Of a stretch of 64,000 nucleotides of DNA, positions 29,272 to 39,307 are shown piece by piece; within the stretch, counting starts at the first letter, position 1; each line of letters starts with the position of its first letter. The notes beneath the pieces are model-generated. The model had not been told where the DNA came from, did not search any database, and was given only the letters and a program-made list of their open reading frames with translations. The stretch lies in assembly GCA_026874595.1 (NCBI GenBank), contig CM049315.1, forward strand, positions 40,376,164 through 40,440,163, read 5' to 3'. This stretch comes from Sipunculus nudus (Eukaryota; Annelida; Sipuncula; Golfingiida; Sipunculidae). The position numbers were made by a program, and so were the translations under genes.

Positions 29272-30348
29272 CTAGTCCGTGTCACCGCACGTGCATCCCA
29301 TTTCCTTCATCTTTTTGTAGAAGACGGATTCGGGGTCAGAGCAAACGACAAACACGGTAGGCACGCCGCCATGGTGCGATGCCTTGCTTTCATACATTTC
29401 GTTGGCTTCAACCATAAACAAAGGCTTGCGCGTCTGAATGTCCATCGCCAGGTTCATCGGGCGTTCTTGTCCGTCGTCCCGCTTGTTTGTGACGCGGACA
29501 GCTTTTGCGCCGTTGTCTTGTGAAGGTTTGCACAAGACACAGTAAGCGGGGTATTCTAAGGGCTCGTCGTCATCATCAATCGTCGTGTCCGTTACAGGTG
29601 CTAGGTCATACAAGCGCACGTCGGTGCACGGTCTCACGGGAGCGCCGTCCCTTTTTACCAAGTCTTCCAAGTGGACATACCACAGGCGATGGACGGCCCC
29701 GGTCACTGGATCCATTTCCTCCATTAGATATCCCTGTGTGGATATCATATTTTCTATGTAGCGGTTCATTTTAGGATGCTTGCATTGTACCAGCACAGAA
29801 TGGGGGTGAGGGAACTGGCGGTCCCCCGGTGGCACAGGCTCCAAGGATCCGTGAACAGAACACGGCCGGTGGCGTTTCGTTGAATGCGTATCAAGAGACG
29901 TGACATCCGTAGTGTCTGGAGTTGTGCTGTGATGTTTGTCATACATCGTCTCAGAGGGCGTTTGTGGGGTGCTGGCAGTTGTTTGAATGTTCAGATTCGG
30001 TTTAGGTTGCGCGACGGAAGAAGATAAACGTAACTTGCTTTTTCCGCGGAGCGTACGGTCAGAACGGCATTGTTGGCTCTTTGACTTGGTTGCATGAATC
30101 ATTTCCTTTTTCTCCATCTTTTTCCTTTTCGGTTGCACCCGTGCGTCTTCCGCACATTCTAACATTCCAGCGCCCAACCAGTTTTCTAACGCTTCCTGGT
30201 CGATTTTCTGTTCGCGGACTGTCACGCCTGGTAGAGGTGCGGGCCCGTCCTGCGTTTCCTGGCATGTGGCTATGGCAGCTATATGGTGAAGAGCGGCCAT
30301 TGACTCGCGATTGCGGGTATTCTTTGTGGTATGATCTGCCGTGTCCAT
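29272..30348 (-). CDS. Unassigned 358-aa protein
   Basis: Start set to the ATG at 30348; the GTG-initiated extension upstream is ignored. Residues ~75-165 are basic and polar (a KRKKMEKKE patch suggests nuclear localisation), followed by a Ser/Thr/Pro-rich linker. From ~200 on it is more ordered, with an acidic DDDDE patch near 277, a CVLC pair near 287 and a CTC near the C-terminus. A herpesvirus regulatory or tegument protein is possible, but no family is recognised. The stop is 70 nt from the next start. The shared 17-bp element lies ~90 nt before the ATG, farther than for its neighbour, so the true start or a short spliced leader is uncertain. Confidence 0.75.
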   Translation of the reverse strand: MDTADHTTKNTRNRESMAALHHIAAIATCQETQDGPAPLPGVTVREQKIDQEALENWLGAGMLECAEDARVQPKRKKMEKKEMIHATKSKSQQCRSDRTLRGKSKLRLSSSVAQPKPNLNIQTTASTPQTPSETMYDKHHSTTPDTTDVTSLDTHSTKRHRPCSVHGSLEPVPPGDRQFPHPHSVLVQCKHPKMNRYIENMISTQGYLMEEMDPVTGAVHRLWYVHLEDLVKRDGAPVRPCTDVRLYDLAPVTDTTIDDDDEPLEYPAYCVLCKPSQDNGAKAVRVTNKRDDGQERPMNLAMDIQTRKPLFMVEANEMYESKASHHGGVPTVFVVCSDPESVFYKKMKEMGCTCGDTD

Positions 30349-30436
30349 GAGTGCGGATGTATTCGTGATATGAACAAAATGCACTTTGCTGCCAGGACTG
30401 AATTGTACATCGTGTGACGCAACCACGGGTCTCCGT

Positions 30437-30453
30437 CACAAATAAAAGGTGTC
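30437..30453 (-). promoter_or_regulatory. TTTTATTTGTG promoter element, copy 2
   Basis: Exact second copy of the 17-bp sequence at 29240-29256, upstream of the 358-aa gene. Confidence 0.45.
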
Positions 30454-30462
30454 GGATGTGGA

Positions 30463-32760
30463 TCATGCTGTTCCGCCTGTCAGTTCGGGAATGCCAAAAA
30501 CACGCATGTATTCGTGAATGCTGTCATGCAAGTGCATCGCGCAATCACATGCATACCAACAAAGGCAACCTTGACACAGGTGTTTTTGCGGGATTTTGTT
30601 CCGGCAAAGACCCACGACATGCTTCACTCTCTTTTCATGGAGCGACAGCTCTGTTTCGTCTGTGTTCTCGTTCCAGCTCGATGAGGGTCCGTGGAAGTGT
30701 GTGTCTTCGAAATGACGCACGCACGTCGCTCTCTGAAGCGCTTGTGGGTTTTTTGCGTCGCAGGAACAGCAAACTGCGTTCTCGAAGCCTTCCCCGATGG
30801 TGTGGACAAGTTCGTAGCACGTTCTCTCACCATTGCATACCTGCACGACGCACAGCGATGCTTTCGATACGCAACCTTTTTTCTTCCCGGTGCATCTCGG
30901 CGTCCCTACCACGGCGGGAGGGTCTTTCGTAGATCCTGTGACTGTCACTGGACCGAACCGCCCGGATGTGACGTAAGCCATCGGCACCCCGTGCCTGTTA
31001 CCGGAACAGAGCATCATGTGGCGTTCGGCGTGCACGTACAGTTCACGCGAAACCCGTTTTGCCATCGCAGGCGGAGCAGGGGCTTCGTAAACCCTGTGCC
31101 ATGACAAGGGCAGGGCTGTGACTGAGAACCCTCCGTAAGGAGTTCCCACCCGCAGGCTCGGTGTGTGCACGAAGCGGGGTTGACATTTCCCGCCCTTGTT
31201 CAGACGATCTACGTCAACGCAAACGCTGCGGGTGAACTCTGTTATGAACGGCTTCCGGACGCACTTGGCCTGGCACAGCGTGCACGCAACCTTCAAGAAT
31301 GTTATGTATTCTAGTCCACCAGCCAACGTTTCTGATATCGTGCTGTACATCTGCCAACGGTACCTTTCCTGTATAAAGGAACGTAACACGAAACCTACAA
31401 GGTCTGCTTCTTGTGATTTGTTTTCTACATTGTTTGTTCCGACACTCATGACAGCCGGTCCCCTTCCGAGTGGTACAAACACGGTGCGTCGCAGCATTTT
31501 ACTCATGTTCTTAATTTTATGGAGGATAACTGCATCCATGTGACCCGTTCGCTGCTGGGACAGCGCATGCGGTCGCTTTTCGCTACACGCCGTCTTGCAA
31601 CGGTTTAGCCAATGTTTCATGATAGGCCCCATACCTGAGAACAGATCAGTCCTGGGGTCTGGACCCGCGTTCACAATGCAGCCATTTGGTAATGATACGG
31701 CTACCGCCCTGGCGGAAGTGGAGCGGCAAAGGTTTACACGGCTAAGGTGTTCAACTGCGTTCAACGAGGATACGTGTACCAAACTCGGAGCAACAGGTTG
31801 AGAACACGCCCGCTGCCACGTTTCCGAATTACCCTGGTCGCCGTTGCTTTCGTCCGCTGGGGCAAACGTGGGCTGGGCAGAAGAACAAACCTCACGGAAA
31901 AATGAAATCCTGTTGCGTATGACTTCACCCAGGCAAGACGGTGTGGGCATCTCTGCGTGCTCCGTCACGCCCTGCTCGTCTGCTGCGTCTCCTGAGCCTT
32001 CCCCTTTTGTGGTTTGTATCAGGTTTTCGGACAGCGACAGGTACCATTGGCGTGCTGGGGCGGATGCGCCGCATCCGAATTCGTATATACAGTTGATTAT
32101 GGCCTCCTGTAGCTCTACATCTATTGACAGGCAATCGCTTAAACTTTCATGTAGGAAGACGCGTCTCAGACGACGCCTGTATTCTCTGGCCCGCGACAGG
32201 CAAGCGGCATGTGCGTCATCGTCCACGTCCGTGTCAAAGGGTATAACACTCAGACTGCACGCGCAGCACAGGTCATAAACCAAAGAAACGTCTTGCGCAA
32301 AACCCGATTCTCTCTGTCGATCAGTATCATTGGACCAATTGTGACAGAACCACTTGTAAAACCGCAGTCCCAGATTGTAAGTATACAACCATGCAGTTGC
32401 ATTCGGGCCTCCCGTCTCAAAGAAGGAACACAAGTCCGATAACCGGTCAACACCTTCGGGGTCGAACAGCAGTGGTTGTGCTACGCATCTTAACAGAAAA
32501 ACCTCTTCTGTTGACAGATCACACTGCGTAATTTTGAAGGCAGCGAGACCTGAATCTCGGATCGCATGTTTTACGCTTTGTGTGAGAAATCCGTCCAGAC
32601 CGGCCTTGTCCGCTGTTTGGTACTGCGTGAGGAATATCGCCCGGCATAACCCCCGTAGAAATTGGGTGTGAGCGTGAATGACGGATTCGGTGGTGGTGGT
32701 CGAATCGCCCCCATCTCGAGGGCGCGTCGCTGATGGCGCGTGATACGATACAGACGACAT
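30463..32760 (-). CDS. Cys-rich 765-aa protein, candidate DNA-packaging protein
   Basis: Complete from the ATG at 32760. Mostly alpha-helical in composition, with no signal peptide. The C-terminal 150 residues carry many Cys and His: a CNGERTC pair, a CCSC cluster, a CVRHFEDTHFH stretch and CQGCLCWYACDC near the end. These could form zinc-binding sites. Size (765 aa) and C-terminal zinc-type clusters recall herpesvirus packaging proteins (terminase subunit UL28, ~785 aa, or UL32, ~600 aa). That link is inference only. It ends just 10 nt upstream of the 17-bp element of the next gene, and starts 9 nt after the 1082-aa gene stop, so the two may be expressed as a unit. Confidence 0.82.
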   Translation of the reverse strand: MSSVSYHAPSATRPRDGGDSTTTTESVIHAHTQFLRGLCRAIFLTQYQTADKAGLDGFLTQSVKHAIRDSGLAAFKITQCDLSTEEVFLLRCVAQPLLFDPEGVDRLSDLCSFFETGGPNATAWLYTYNLGLRFYKWFCHNWSNDTDRQRESGFAQDVSLVYDLCCACSLSVIPFDTDVDDDAHAACLSRAREYRRRLRRVFLHESLSDCLSIDVELQEAIINCIYEFGCGASAPARQWYLSLSENLIQTTKGEGSGDAADEQGVTEHAEMPTPSCLGEVIRNRISFFREVCSSAQPTFAPADESNGDQGNSETWQRACSQPVAPSLVHVSSLNAVEHLSRVNLCRSTSARAVAVSLPNGCIVNAGPDPRTDLFSGMGPIMKHWLNRCKTACSEKRPHALSQQRTGHMDAVILHKIKNMSKMLRRTVFVPLGRGPAVMSVGTNNVENKSQEADLVGFVLRSFIQERYRWQMYSTISETLAGGLEYITFLKVACTLCQAKCVRKPFITEFTRSVCVDVDRLNKGGKCQPRFVHTPSLRVGTPYGGFSVTALPLSWHRVYEAPAPPAMAKRVSRELYVHAERHMMLCSGNRHGVPMAYVTSGRFGPVTVTGSTKDPPAVVGTPRCTGKKKGCVSKASLCVVQVCNGERTCYELVHTIGEGFENAVCCSCDAKNPQALQRATCVRHFEDTHFHGPSSSWNENTDETELSLHEKRVKHVVGLCRNKIPQKHLCQGCLCWYACDCAMHLHDSIHEYMRVFGIPELTGGTA

Positions 32761-32769
32761 TCGTGATTT

Positions 32770-35700
32770 TTAAAACACGTGCGTTTTCATCCAAACGCAA
32801 AAGTCATTCCAAACAGGAGAGCTGTGAACATCTGTCACGCTGTCTTGTGCAGTAAACGGCGTGCCGTGGATGCACGTGTGTATATCCCACAAGGCGGACT
32901 GGCTGTTACCACTGGCCACCGCCTTATATTGGGTGATGCTCCTCAGCCATCTTTCGGTCTGTCCAGTCGATACTGCAGGGCAGGAATCCTTTATGCAACG
33001 CTTCAGGTATCCAGATAGGTTTGGACGGGAGGGATCCCACAGGAATAATGGTGCTTTTCTTGTGATCATGCAGCGCATGTGTGCCCGCAGCTCATCTGAT
33101 TCGGATCCTGTGTCAAGCAACCTTTCTGCGATGTGCACGCAGATGTTGTTTATGTTTTGTGCCCTTCGGCGCAAAAAGTTGACCCGTTTTTGTCTAAGCG
33201 TTGGCGCCTCCTTAGCGTCCGTCGGAGGGACAGGTAGCCGACGCAAAAATATGCGGCACATTCCGCACAGCCGCCCGATGGCTTTCAACAACAGGGTAGT
33301 GGCCAAGTAGCTGCCCGCCCGGAAACGGGCGTGCACCACGTTATTTGAACTTGAACCACTCGTAACGTGGGCGTGCATGAACCTTTCCACAAAATGCAGC
33401 ACCCATATTCCCAACGGTTTCAAATGCCGTGCGATCTTTGCCTTCCATTTATCCTCTATGTTCAAAAGCGACAGCCGTTGTGTCCAGAGGTCTGTTTTCC
33501 CACAGTCCCACCAGTCGCCCGACACCAAGAGGTCCTGTTCCTTTGCCGTCTTTGGTTTCATCGCATGGCTCAGGACGATGTCCTCCATTATCATATTGAC
33601 CAACGGGGAAGCCCCTCCTGCTTTTGTTCGATCGCATGCATTACCCATACAGTCGGGTATGCATGTCGCTAACAGGTAGATCGCCGTCTTACCTGAAAGG
33701 TGCAGACCCAGCCACCCGGCCATGCGTCGCACTTGTGCCGATGTCTGGATCCGGGCGTGCTCGCATCCTTTATCCCACAGCATGTTATCCGTTGTCGGCA
33801 TATATGACCACAGGGAATCCCGTCGGGACACTGAATCGTCCCACTTCTCCCTGCATTTTTCCAGCAACAAACGGAACGCTTGTTCTGGTTCTTCTCTGAC
33901 GCAGGTTCGTTCAGACAGTGGCCATACCGCGCCTACGTAAACATCGCCCTCCTGAATCCTCTGTCTGCTGTATGGGGTATCATCGGTGGACAGCGACCCA
34001 TTCTCGAAACAGTCTGCAGCGCTGAACCCCACCACGTCAGCAGCAGCCGTCAACAACACCTTCAGGGCCATCTTGTCCTCCTTGCTCATGTCGCCCATAA
34101 GCCGTATGTATACGTGGTGTTGTGGCAGCTCGGGGGACAGCAGGTTAAACAGGACAACGTCTGCATCAGGCGGTTCATCCTTTCTCCGCTCCCGCAAACG
34201 CATCGATTGCCTCACGTGAGACTTCAAACGTGCGACACCCGTCCCTCTGCATCTCGACACATAGTTCACACACATGTACACGTACGCTGCCATGACCTTC
34301 CCCATTATATCGCACAACCACACAGGGGTCACACTGGTAGCCTCTTTTGGCCTTTCTACAGGCAAAGCTGTGTCGTCACTTGCAGACGTACTTGCCGACG
34401 TTGCCTCACCGGAAAAAGTCTCCTTTGCTGTGGCAGCATGTTGTGATATGTCTTCGTCCACGTCGCTGTCGTATTCCTCGAAGGTAACGCCGGGTTTACT
34501 CTGAACGAATGACGGATGGTCCACCCCATATGCTTTCGTTGTAGATTGGCTTTTGCTGTCTGCTGTAAGTTTCGGGAGCTGTGCCCGAGGGACTGCAACC
34601 AACCTGGCGACCCGCTCACAGTTGTACGCAGCAAGCTCCGAGGTGGTCAAACTTAGTTTTTCGGCTTTGTCAGCCCAGGCTGTGTCCAACCATGAAAGGT
34701 GTGGTAACTCTGTTTGTTTCTTCTGTCTACAGGTCGACGCGACCCATTTCTCTGTGCCGTGTAGGCTCGGTTGTGAACAAATACTTAAATTTCGTTTCTG
34801 TCTTTTTTCTAAATGCCGTAGTTGCGTGTCCTCGGATGGTACGCCTGTTTTGGCGGCGTCAGCGATCAAGCACAGAAGTTTGTTCATCCACTGGTGGCAT
34901 TTAGCCCGCACGGTCGCAAATCGCTCCCGTCCCAAGAGGTTGTCCAAGTTGCGTGATGTGTCAACGGCGCTTTTGTCCTCCCGATGTTTGTCTGCTGTCC
35001 AGACGCATACCCAGGCCGGAGCCAGTTCGAAATTATCCAGTTCGCAGAGGGCGTAAGACGTGGGTGTTAAGGCCTTCCACAGAACTGGGTGATCCTTCAG
35101 ACGGTAGCTGTAACAGTCACACGTGTGTAGACTTTCGTCCGACGGGTCGGCAGTATTTTGCCAGCGTTTGTCAGACGCGTTGCACGATTTATGGTTTTTC
35201 CCGTTTTGTGGCAGTAGGTCAGCTAGTAGCAGCCTGTAACGTTTGCCTGAAAGATGAACCGTCTCGTACGTCAGGACAGCTGCCCCCGCATCCCGCACTA
35301 AGTGTTCTTCATTTTCCCGCCATTGGTCACCTGCTTTGTGAAGATCGAGGGCTGTTGAGATATCCCCATCACCCTGGAATTCAACCGGTAGGGACTCTAT
35401 GAAAGATGAACGGCAGTTCCCCCATGCACTGTCTGCGTCGCACGGGGCCAGCCCTGACTCTATGGCATTCGCGTCTTGGTTGAATCGGCGAACTCCCATA
35501 TCCATGAAACCCGGTTGCATATGTCTTCCTTGAAATGCCCCTGTCAGGCCCTTCCAGTCGGCATGCACAGTGTGAAACAAGTAAGGGTCTGGTAACTTGA
35601 TCAGTTGGCTCAAGTGCGCACCTAGTGACACCGACCCGTTCACCTTTGTGTCATTGGAAATGTAGCCCCTCCAAAACAAACTTTGGGTATCTGCCCGATA

Positions 35701-36018
35701 CATCAAGAAACCCGTGTACAGGTGTATGATCGCCACTGGAGTCCATGTCGTAGGATCAAACCCGAGGATGAACCCATTTTCACAAGGGCTAGTGTCAACA
35801 GACGTCCTTTCAACCCAAAGATCCCATGGTTTGCGGCCGCGTTTTTTAAAATTCGTGCCACGCACTTGGAGCTTACGCTTCAATGATTCGGAAGGTGCAT
35901 AGGGCACCAGACCTTCGTTCTTGCATGACACCCTACGGCAAAAGACAAAATGCTGACAATCCATCGTTACATTTACTGCGTTCAAATATCCAGGAGCATT
36001 TGGACAAGATACACTCAT
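32770..36018 (-). CDS. Unassigned 1082-aa protein
   Basis: Complete from the ATG at 36018 (begins MSVSCPN). The N-terminal ~350 residues have many aromatic residues and scattered Cys (a CDCYSY motif near 300). A polar acidic linker follows near 510-560 (a YDSDVDED motif). The C-terminal half is helical and basic. Size is close to the inner tegument protein (UL37, 1123 aa) and to the primase (UL52, 1058 aa), but no primase catalytic triad or zinc motif is clear. A CTTTATTG element lies exactly 40 nt before the ATG. Function unknown. Confidence 0.85.
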   Translation of the reverse strand: MSVSCPNAPGYLNAVNVTMDCQHFVFCRRVSCKNEGLVPYAPSESLKRKLQVRGTNFKKRGRKPWDLWVERTSVDTSPCENGFILGFDPTTWTPVAIIHLYTGFLMYRADTQSLFWRGYISNDTKVNGSVSLGAHLSQLIKLPDPYLFHTVHADWKGLTGAFQGRHMQPGFMDMGVRRFNQDANAIESGLAPCDADSAWGNCRSSFIESLPVEFQGDGDISTALDLHKAGDQWRENEEHLVRDAGAAVLTYETVHLSGKRYRLLLADLLPQNGKNHKSCNASDKRWQNTADPSDESLHTCDCYSYRLKDHPVLWKALTPTSYALCELDNFELAPAWVCVWTADKHREDKSAVDTSRNLDNLLGRERFATVRAKCHQWMNKLLCLIADAAKTGVPSEDTQLRHLEKRQKRNLSICSQPSLHGTEKWVASTCRQKKQTELPHLSWLDTAWADKAEKLSLTTSELAAYNCERVARLVAVPRAQLPKLTADSKSQSTTKAYGVDHPSFVQSKPGVTFEEYDSDVDEDISQHAATAKETFSGEATSASTSASDDTALPVERPKEATSVTPVWLCDIMGKVMAAYVYMCVNYVSRCRGTGVARLKSHVRQSMRLRERRKDEPPDADVVLFNLLSPELPQHHVYIRLMGDMSKEDKMALKVLLTAAADVVGFSAADCFENGSLSTDDTPYSRQRIQEGDVYVGAVWPLSERTCVREEPEQAFRLLLEKCREKWDDSVSRRDSLWSYMPTTDNMLWDKGCEHARIQTSAQVRRMAGWLGLHLSGKTAIYLLATCIPDCMGNACDRTKAGGASPLVNMIMEDIVLSHAMKPKTAKEQDLLVSGDWWDCGKTDLWTQRLSLLNIEDKWKAKIARHLKPLGIWVLHFVERFMHAHVTSGSSSNNVVHARFRAGSYLATTLLLKAIGRLCGMCRIFLRRLPVPPTDAKEAPTLRQKRVNFLRRRAQNINNICVHIAERLLDTGSESDELRAHMRCMITRKAPLFLWDPSRPNLSGYLKRCIKDSCPAVSTGQTERWLRSITQYKAVASGNSQSALWDIHTCIHGTPFTAQDSVTDVHSSPVWNDFCVWMKTHVF

Positions 36019-36057
36019 ACGAACACTTCACGTACATCACAAATATCAACAAAAACA

Positions 36058-36065
36058 CAATAAAG
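36058..36065 (-). promoter_or_regulatory. CTTTATTG element of the 1082-aa gene
   Basis: Minus-strand CTTTATTG beginning 40 nt from the ATG. The same octamer sits at the same distance at the 872-aa gene (58570-58577). Confidence 0.5.
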
Positions 36066-36140
36066 ACGGTTATGGATACGACGGTTTATACGATATGTAA
36101 CAAACATGCAGTAAATACGCGCCCGGACTAACCGGAGCTG

Positions 36141-36191
36141 TACATAAACCTGTTTTATTTCATATCTACATAAACCTGTTTTATTTCATAT
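36141..36191 (-). terminator. Tandemly duplicated polyA region of the first IAP gene
   Basis: A ~25-bp unit is repeated directly (from 36141 and 36167), each with a minus-strand AATAAA (36154-36159 and 36180-36185). It lies ~125-175 nt after the stop of the IAP gene. Confidence 0.65.
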
Positions 36192-36314
36192 ACAGTAATA
36201 CACAATATCCACAGGGGCCGTTATACGAACTGTTCTAGAATATACGACTGATAATACACATGGTCCGTGGGTAATAAAGTCCGCGCGCCAGTACAACAAT
36301 GTTTTAGTCGATAC

Positions 36315-36902
36315 TCAACATAAATATATACGTATCTTGTTTGATGCGCGCACATTGCATTGGGGGCAAACCTGAAGCTGAGCAGAGCATGTGTTGCACA
36401 CCAGCAGGTGATTACAAGGCAAGAAGACGACACTCACTTCCTCTGCAAAACACACCTTGCACAAACACCTGTCCTCGTTTTGTCCTTCGTCTTGTATTGG
36501 GGTTTGACGTGTTGTTTGTTGATCGGTAGCTTTGGGTGACGCCAAGACGTTTTCATGCGAGGTTACGCTTAGGCGTGCATCCAGGAAAGAACATCCATGT
36601 GTCCGTTTGGCATGCTCTACCCACGGGTCGTGTTCTGGCAACCACTGGTCAAGAAGGACACCGCATTGGAAACACTTAACCTTGTCTGCGCTGCCCGTGT
36701 AATACAAGCCAGCTTCTGCCAGCCTGGCAGGCTTTTGTATGTCGCGTACAGGCCAGTTCGGTAAAAACGACGCCAGGCGATCTGTGTACTGTTGCATAGA
36801 AGGCTGAGTTAAATAGACGGTGGGTAATACTTCCTGTCCTACAACCTCAGTTAACGTTGTTACCTTTCTCTTGGCGGGCACGGAGAGAGATATGTCAGAC
36901 AT
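36315..36902 (-). CDS. Inhibitor-of-apoptosis protein, one BIR plus RING
   Basis: 195 aa. The BIR domain spans about residues 35-107 with the zinc signature C-x2-C-x16-H-x6-C, preceded by a GLYYTG-type core. A C3HC4 RING finger spans about 148-185 (CKVC ... CNH ... CNTC ... CPQC). RING-type IAPs are E3 ubiquitin ligases that bind caspases or IAP antagonists and restrain cell death, and act in the cytosol. The compact BIR+RING form resembles baculovirus and malacoherpesvirus IAPs. TATATA at 36952-36957 lies ~50 nt upstream. First of three IAP genes in a row. Confidence 0.93.
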   Translation of the reverse strand: MSDISLSVPAKRKVTTLTEVVGQEVLPTVYLTQPSMQQYTDRLASFLPNWPVRDIQKPARLAEAGLYYTGSADKVKCFQCGVLLDQWLPEHDPWVEHAKRTHGCSFLDARLSVTSHENVLASPKATDQQTTRQTPIQDEGQNEDRCLCKVCFAEEVSVVFLPCNHLLVCNTCSAQLQVCPQCNVRASNKIRIYLC

Positions 36903-37219
36903 GTTAACGGATGGTCGAGTACAGACTGCAGTGCAGTCCCTGGAGCGCGGCTATATATGGAAGACGTGGGGAATATGTGTTGTGCAACACGGCAGACCAC
37001 GTGCCTTTATGCTAAGCGATCTACGTGGTGTAACGGGGGCTATACATGATACATACACACCACTAACTGTATATGGCAAATATGTATGTATCAGAAATGA
37101 AGCGGTAGCAGTAACAACACTTAGGGGGAGAGTCAAATATTGTACCTCTTTTCACACTGCGTGTCGGTGTAGTATACGCACGAATCGTTATTTACCATCA
37201 TATGACCCTTGTGTGTCAT
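36903..37219. promoter_or_regulatory. IAP promoter region
   Basis: Contains the TATATA box (36952-36957, minus) of the first IAP gene. Nothing else is recognisable. Plus-strand ORFs here lack support. Confidence 0.5.
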
Positions 37220-39307
37220 TCACATAAATGTTTTCACTGTGGCTTTAATGAGTTCACGACAAATGGGACATTTTTGCAGCTGCAGGGAACAGTCAAGGCA
37301 ACAGACCAAATGGCTGCATGGTAAGAAGACGATGTTAACCTCGCTCGTCAGACAGACTTTGCACTTCGTCTTGTCGCGGAGTGCCTGTATTTCTGCGGAA
37401 AGTGTATCACGGCGTTCTTTGTCATCAGCCGTTTCCCCGGCGCTACTACCTGTCGGCTGTGGGGCCTTTTCGCTTTCTTTGTCATCTGCTGTTTCCCCGG
37501 CGCTACCAGGTGTCGGCTGTGGGACCTGTTCGCTTTTCTTCTTTTGCTTCTTCTTCTGTGTCTTCTTTTTCTTACGTTTCTTAGAGCTATCAGAACATTT
37601 CTCTGTTTTCTGGGTGCTCGTTCCTGTTGCCTCCTCACCCTGGCTTGTTCCACACTCGCCGTTCTTGCACGCTGAGGCTGCAACAGAGGTAGAAGCATTT
37701 TCCGGTTCGTTTTCATCCTCCGAATCAATCTCTGTATGTGCAATGTTTGCATATGTGACTGTTTTTTCAAAACGGCTTTGAGTCACTTCAAACTTTTTTA
37801 CAGCATCCATCAGTTCATTGATGTCAACACATGCCCGTCCCTTTAGTCGCATAGCACCCTTAATGCTATCCCTTGTAAAGCCCATTTCAAGTGCCTCTTT
37901 AACCATTGGTGTAGTCATAAAAGAAGCAACAACGTCAGAAATATCAGTTCGTGAACGGTTCTCACCCGCCTGTTCAGACTGGTCTATCATACCGTTGATG
38001 GCATTCTGGACCTCCGGTATGTGTCTGCATGCATTCAGGAACTCACAGCGGGGGAACCAACGTGCGTGTTCGGTCCAAGGATTATCGTCTGCATCCCAAT
38101 TACAAAGTCCACCTCCGCACATAAAACAGCGTACACGGTCGTCCTGGCCTATGTAAAAGAAGCCCGCTTGACAGAGTCTGGCGACAGGTTGAATTGACGA
38201 CGCCTGCCACAGTCTGAATGACCTGAACCGGATCGCTACGTCAGCGTATTGTGGATGTGCCGCGTGGTGCATCATCGTTCTGATGCTTGCCGCGTCACAC
38301 ATCTCATCAGGTGCCTGAAAAACAGAACAGACTTTATTGTCGTAACGTGCAATGACGTCCACATGATCATATGTCCGTTTCAGTTAAACGCACATGTTAC
38401 CCATACCTTTCTCACAACAGCAAAACACCCCGCAAACCTTTACATGCGCTGTAATCTATGATCAAATGTATAACAATTTGACAGTTTCGCTATGTATGTA
38501 TCAGCTCTATAACGTGATTGCAAACATTTAACTTACCCCAGGGGTCTCTGGAATATTGGACGTGCTGACACTGGTTCTCTGCAAAGATAGGTTCTGCATA
38601 TCCTGGCTCAATGTCGACATGCCCGGTGTAGAATTTGACGGTGTTAGAGCCCGAGGTTTTTCCCTACCCGTTTCTGCTTCCCGAGGTTTATCCTGACCTG
38701 TATTGGATGCAGCGGGCATGCTGGACGGGCCAGCAGCAGCTTGAACATGGGACTGTGGAGAACGCCCTTCATTGTTGGGTTGCAATGAAGTTAAAGTTTC
38801 CTTCACAGCAATCTTCAGTTGTGGCACTTTACATTTTGCTCCAGTGTTGCCAAAGAAGGTGAATATAAACGGTAAGGGCACATTGTTTGTGTTAGATGTA
38901 GCGCTACCACTTGCTCCACCTGTTGTCTCAGAGGCAGTCTGTCTCAGTAATGTGACCTTGCGTTCTTCTTCGCGTATTCTGTCCAACGAAAACACTTCAT
39001 TTTCAGCGACCATAGGAACATTTCCAATGTCGATTCCTAAAATGAACTGGCACCTAGGAGCGTGTCTCTCGTGTTCGGACAACGGGAGGTCCGTTTCCAC
39101 CCAACGTTTCAGACGAATGTCACAAACAAAGCACTTTACCTCATCTTCACGCCCTGTATAATAGAACCCGACTTTTGCCAGAGCTGTCGGAAATGCTGGG
39201 TTTCTTTTCGGCCACGTTTTGTATGACACCAGCCGGTTGATCTCATATCTGTAATGTTCACGGTCACTGACAATCTCTCCCGTCAAGTTATTATATATAG
39301 TTACCAT
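37220..39307 (-). CDS. Spliced IAP: two BIR domains, UBA and RING (exons 39307-38537 and 38314-37220)
   Basis: Two ORFs are read here as one gene. Exon 1 (257 codons from the ATG at 39307) has a BIR domain at about residues 22-90 (C-x2-C-x16-H-x6-C), then a Ser/Thr/Pro-rich tail ending at a GTAAGT donor. Exon 2 starts after a TTTTTCAG acceptor and has no good ATG at its start. It carries a second BIR (about 285-353 in the predicted product), a UBA-like domain (about 388-441, with an ALEMGF motif), a Lys-rich linker with two ~20-residue repeats, and a C-terminal C3HC4 RING. Both junctions are phase 0; predicted product 621 aa. The BIR-UBA-RING order is that of cellular cIAP/XIAP proteins. Alternatively these are two genes, but exon 2 would then start at an internal ATG. 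Splicing is inferred from sequence only. Confidence 0.75.
38315..38536 (-). other. Predicted 222-bp intron in the IAP gene
   Basis: Donor GTAAGT at 38536-38531 and acceptor TTTTTCAG ending at 38315, keeping phase 0. Unspliced reading gives a stop two codons into the intron. The intron is AT-rich. Confidence 0.7.

Noticed and set aside
36892-37227. Plus-strand ORF of ~110 codons from the ATG at 36892
   Set aside because: Overlaps the IAP start and its promoter on the opposite strand; no motif and no plus-strand promoter.
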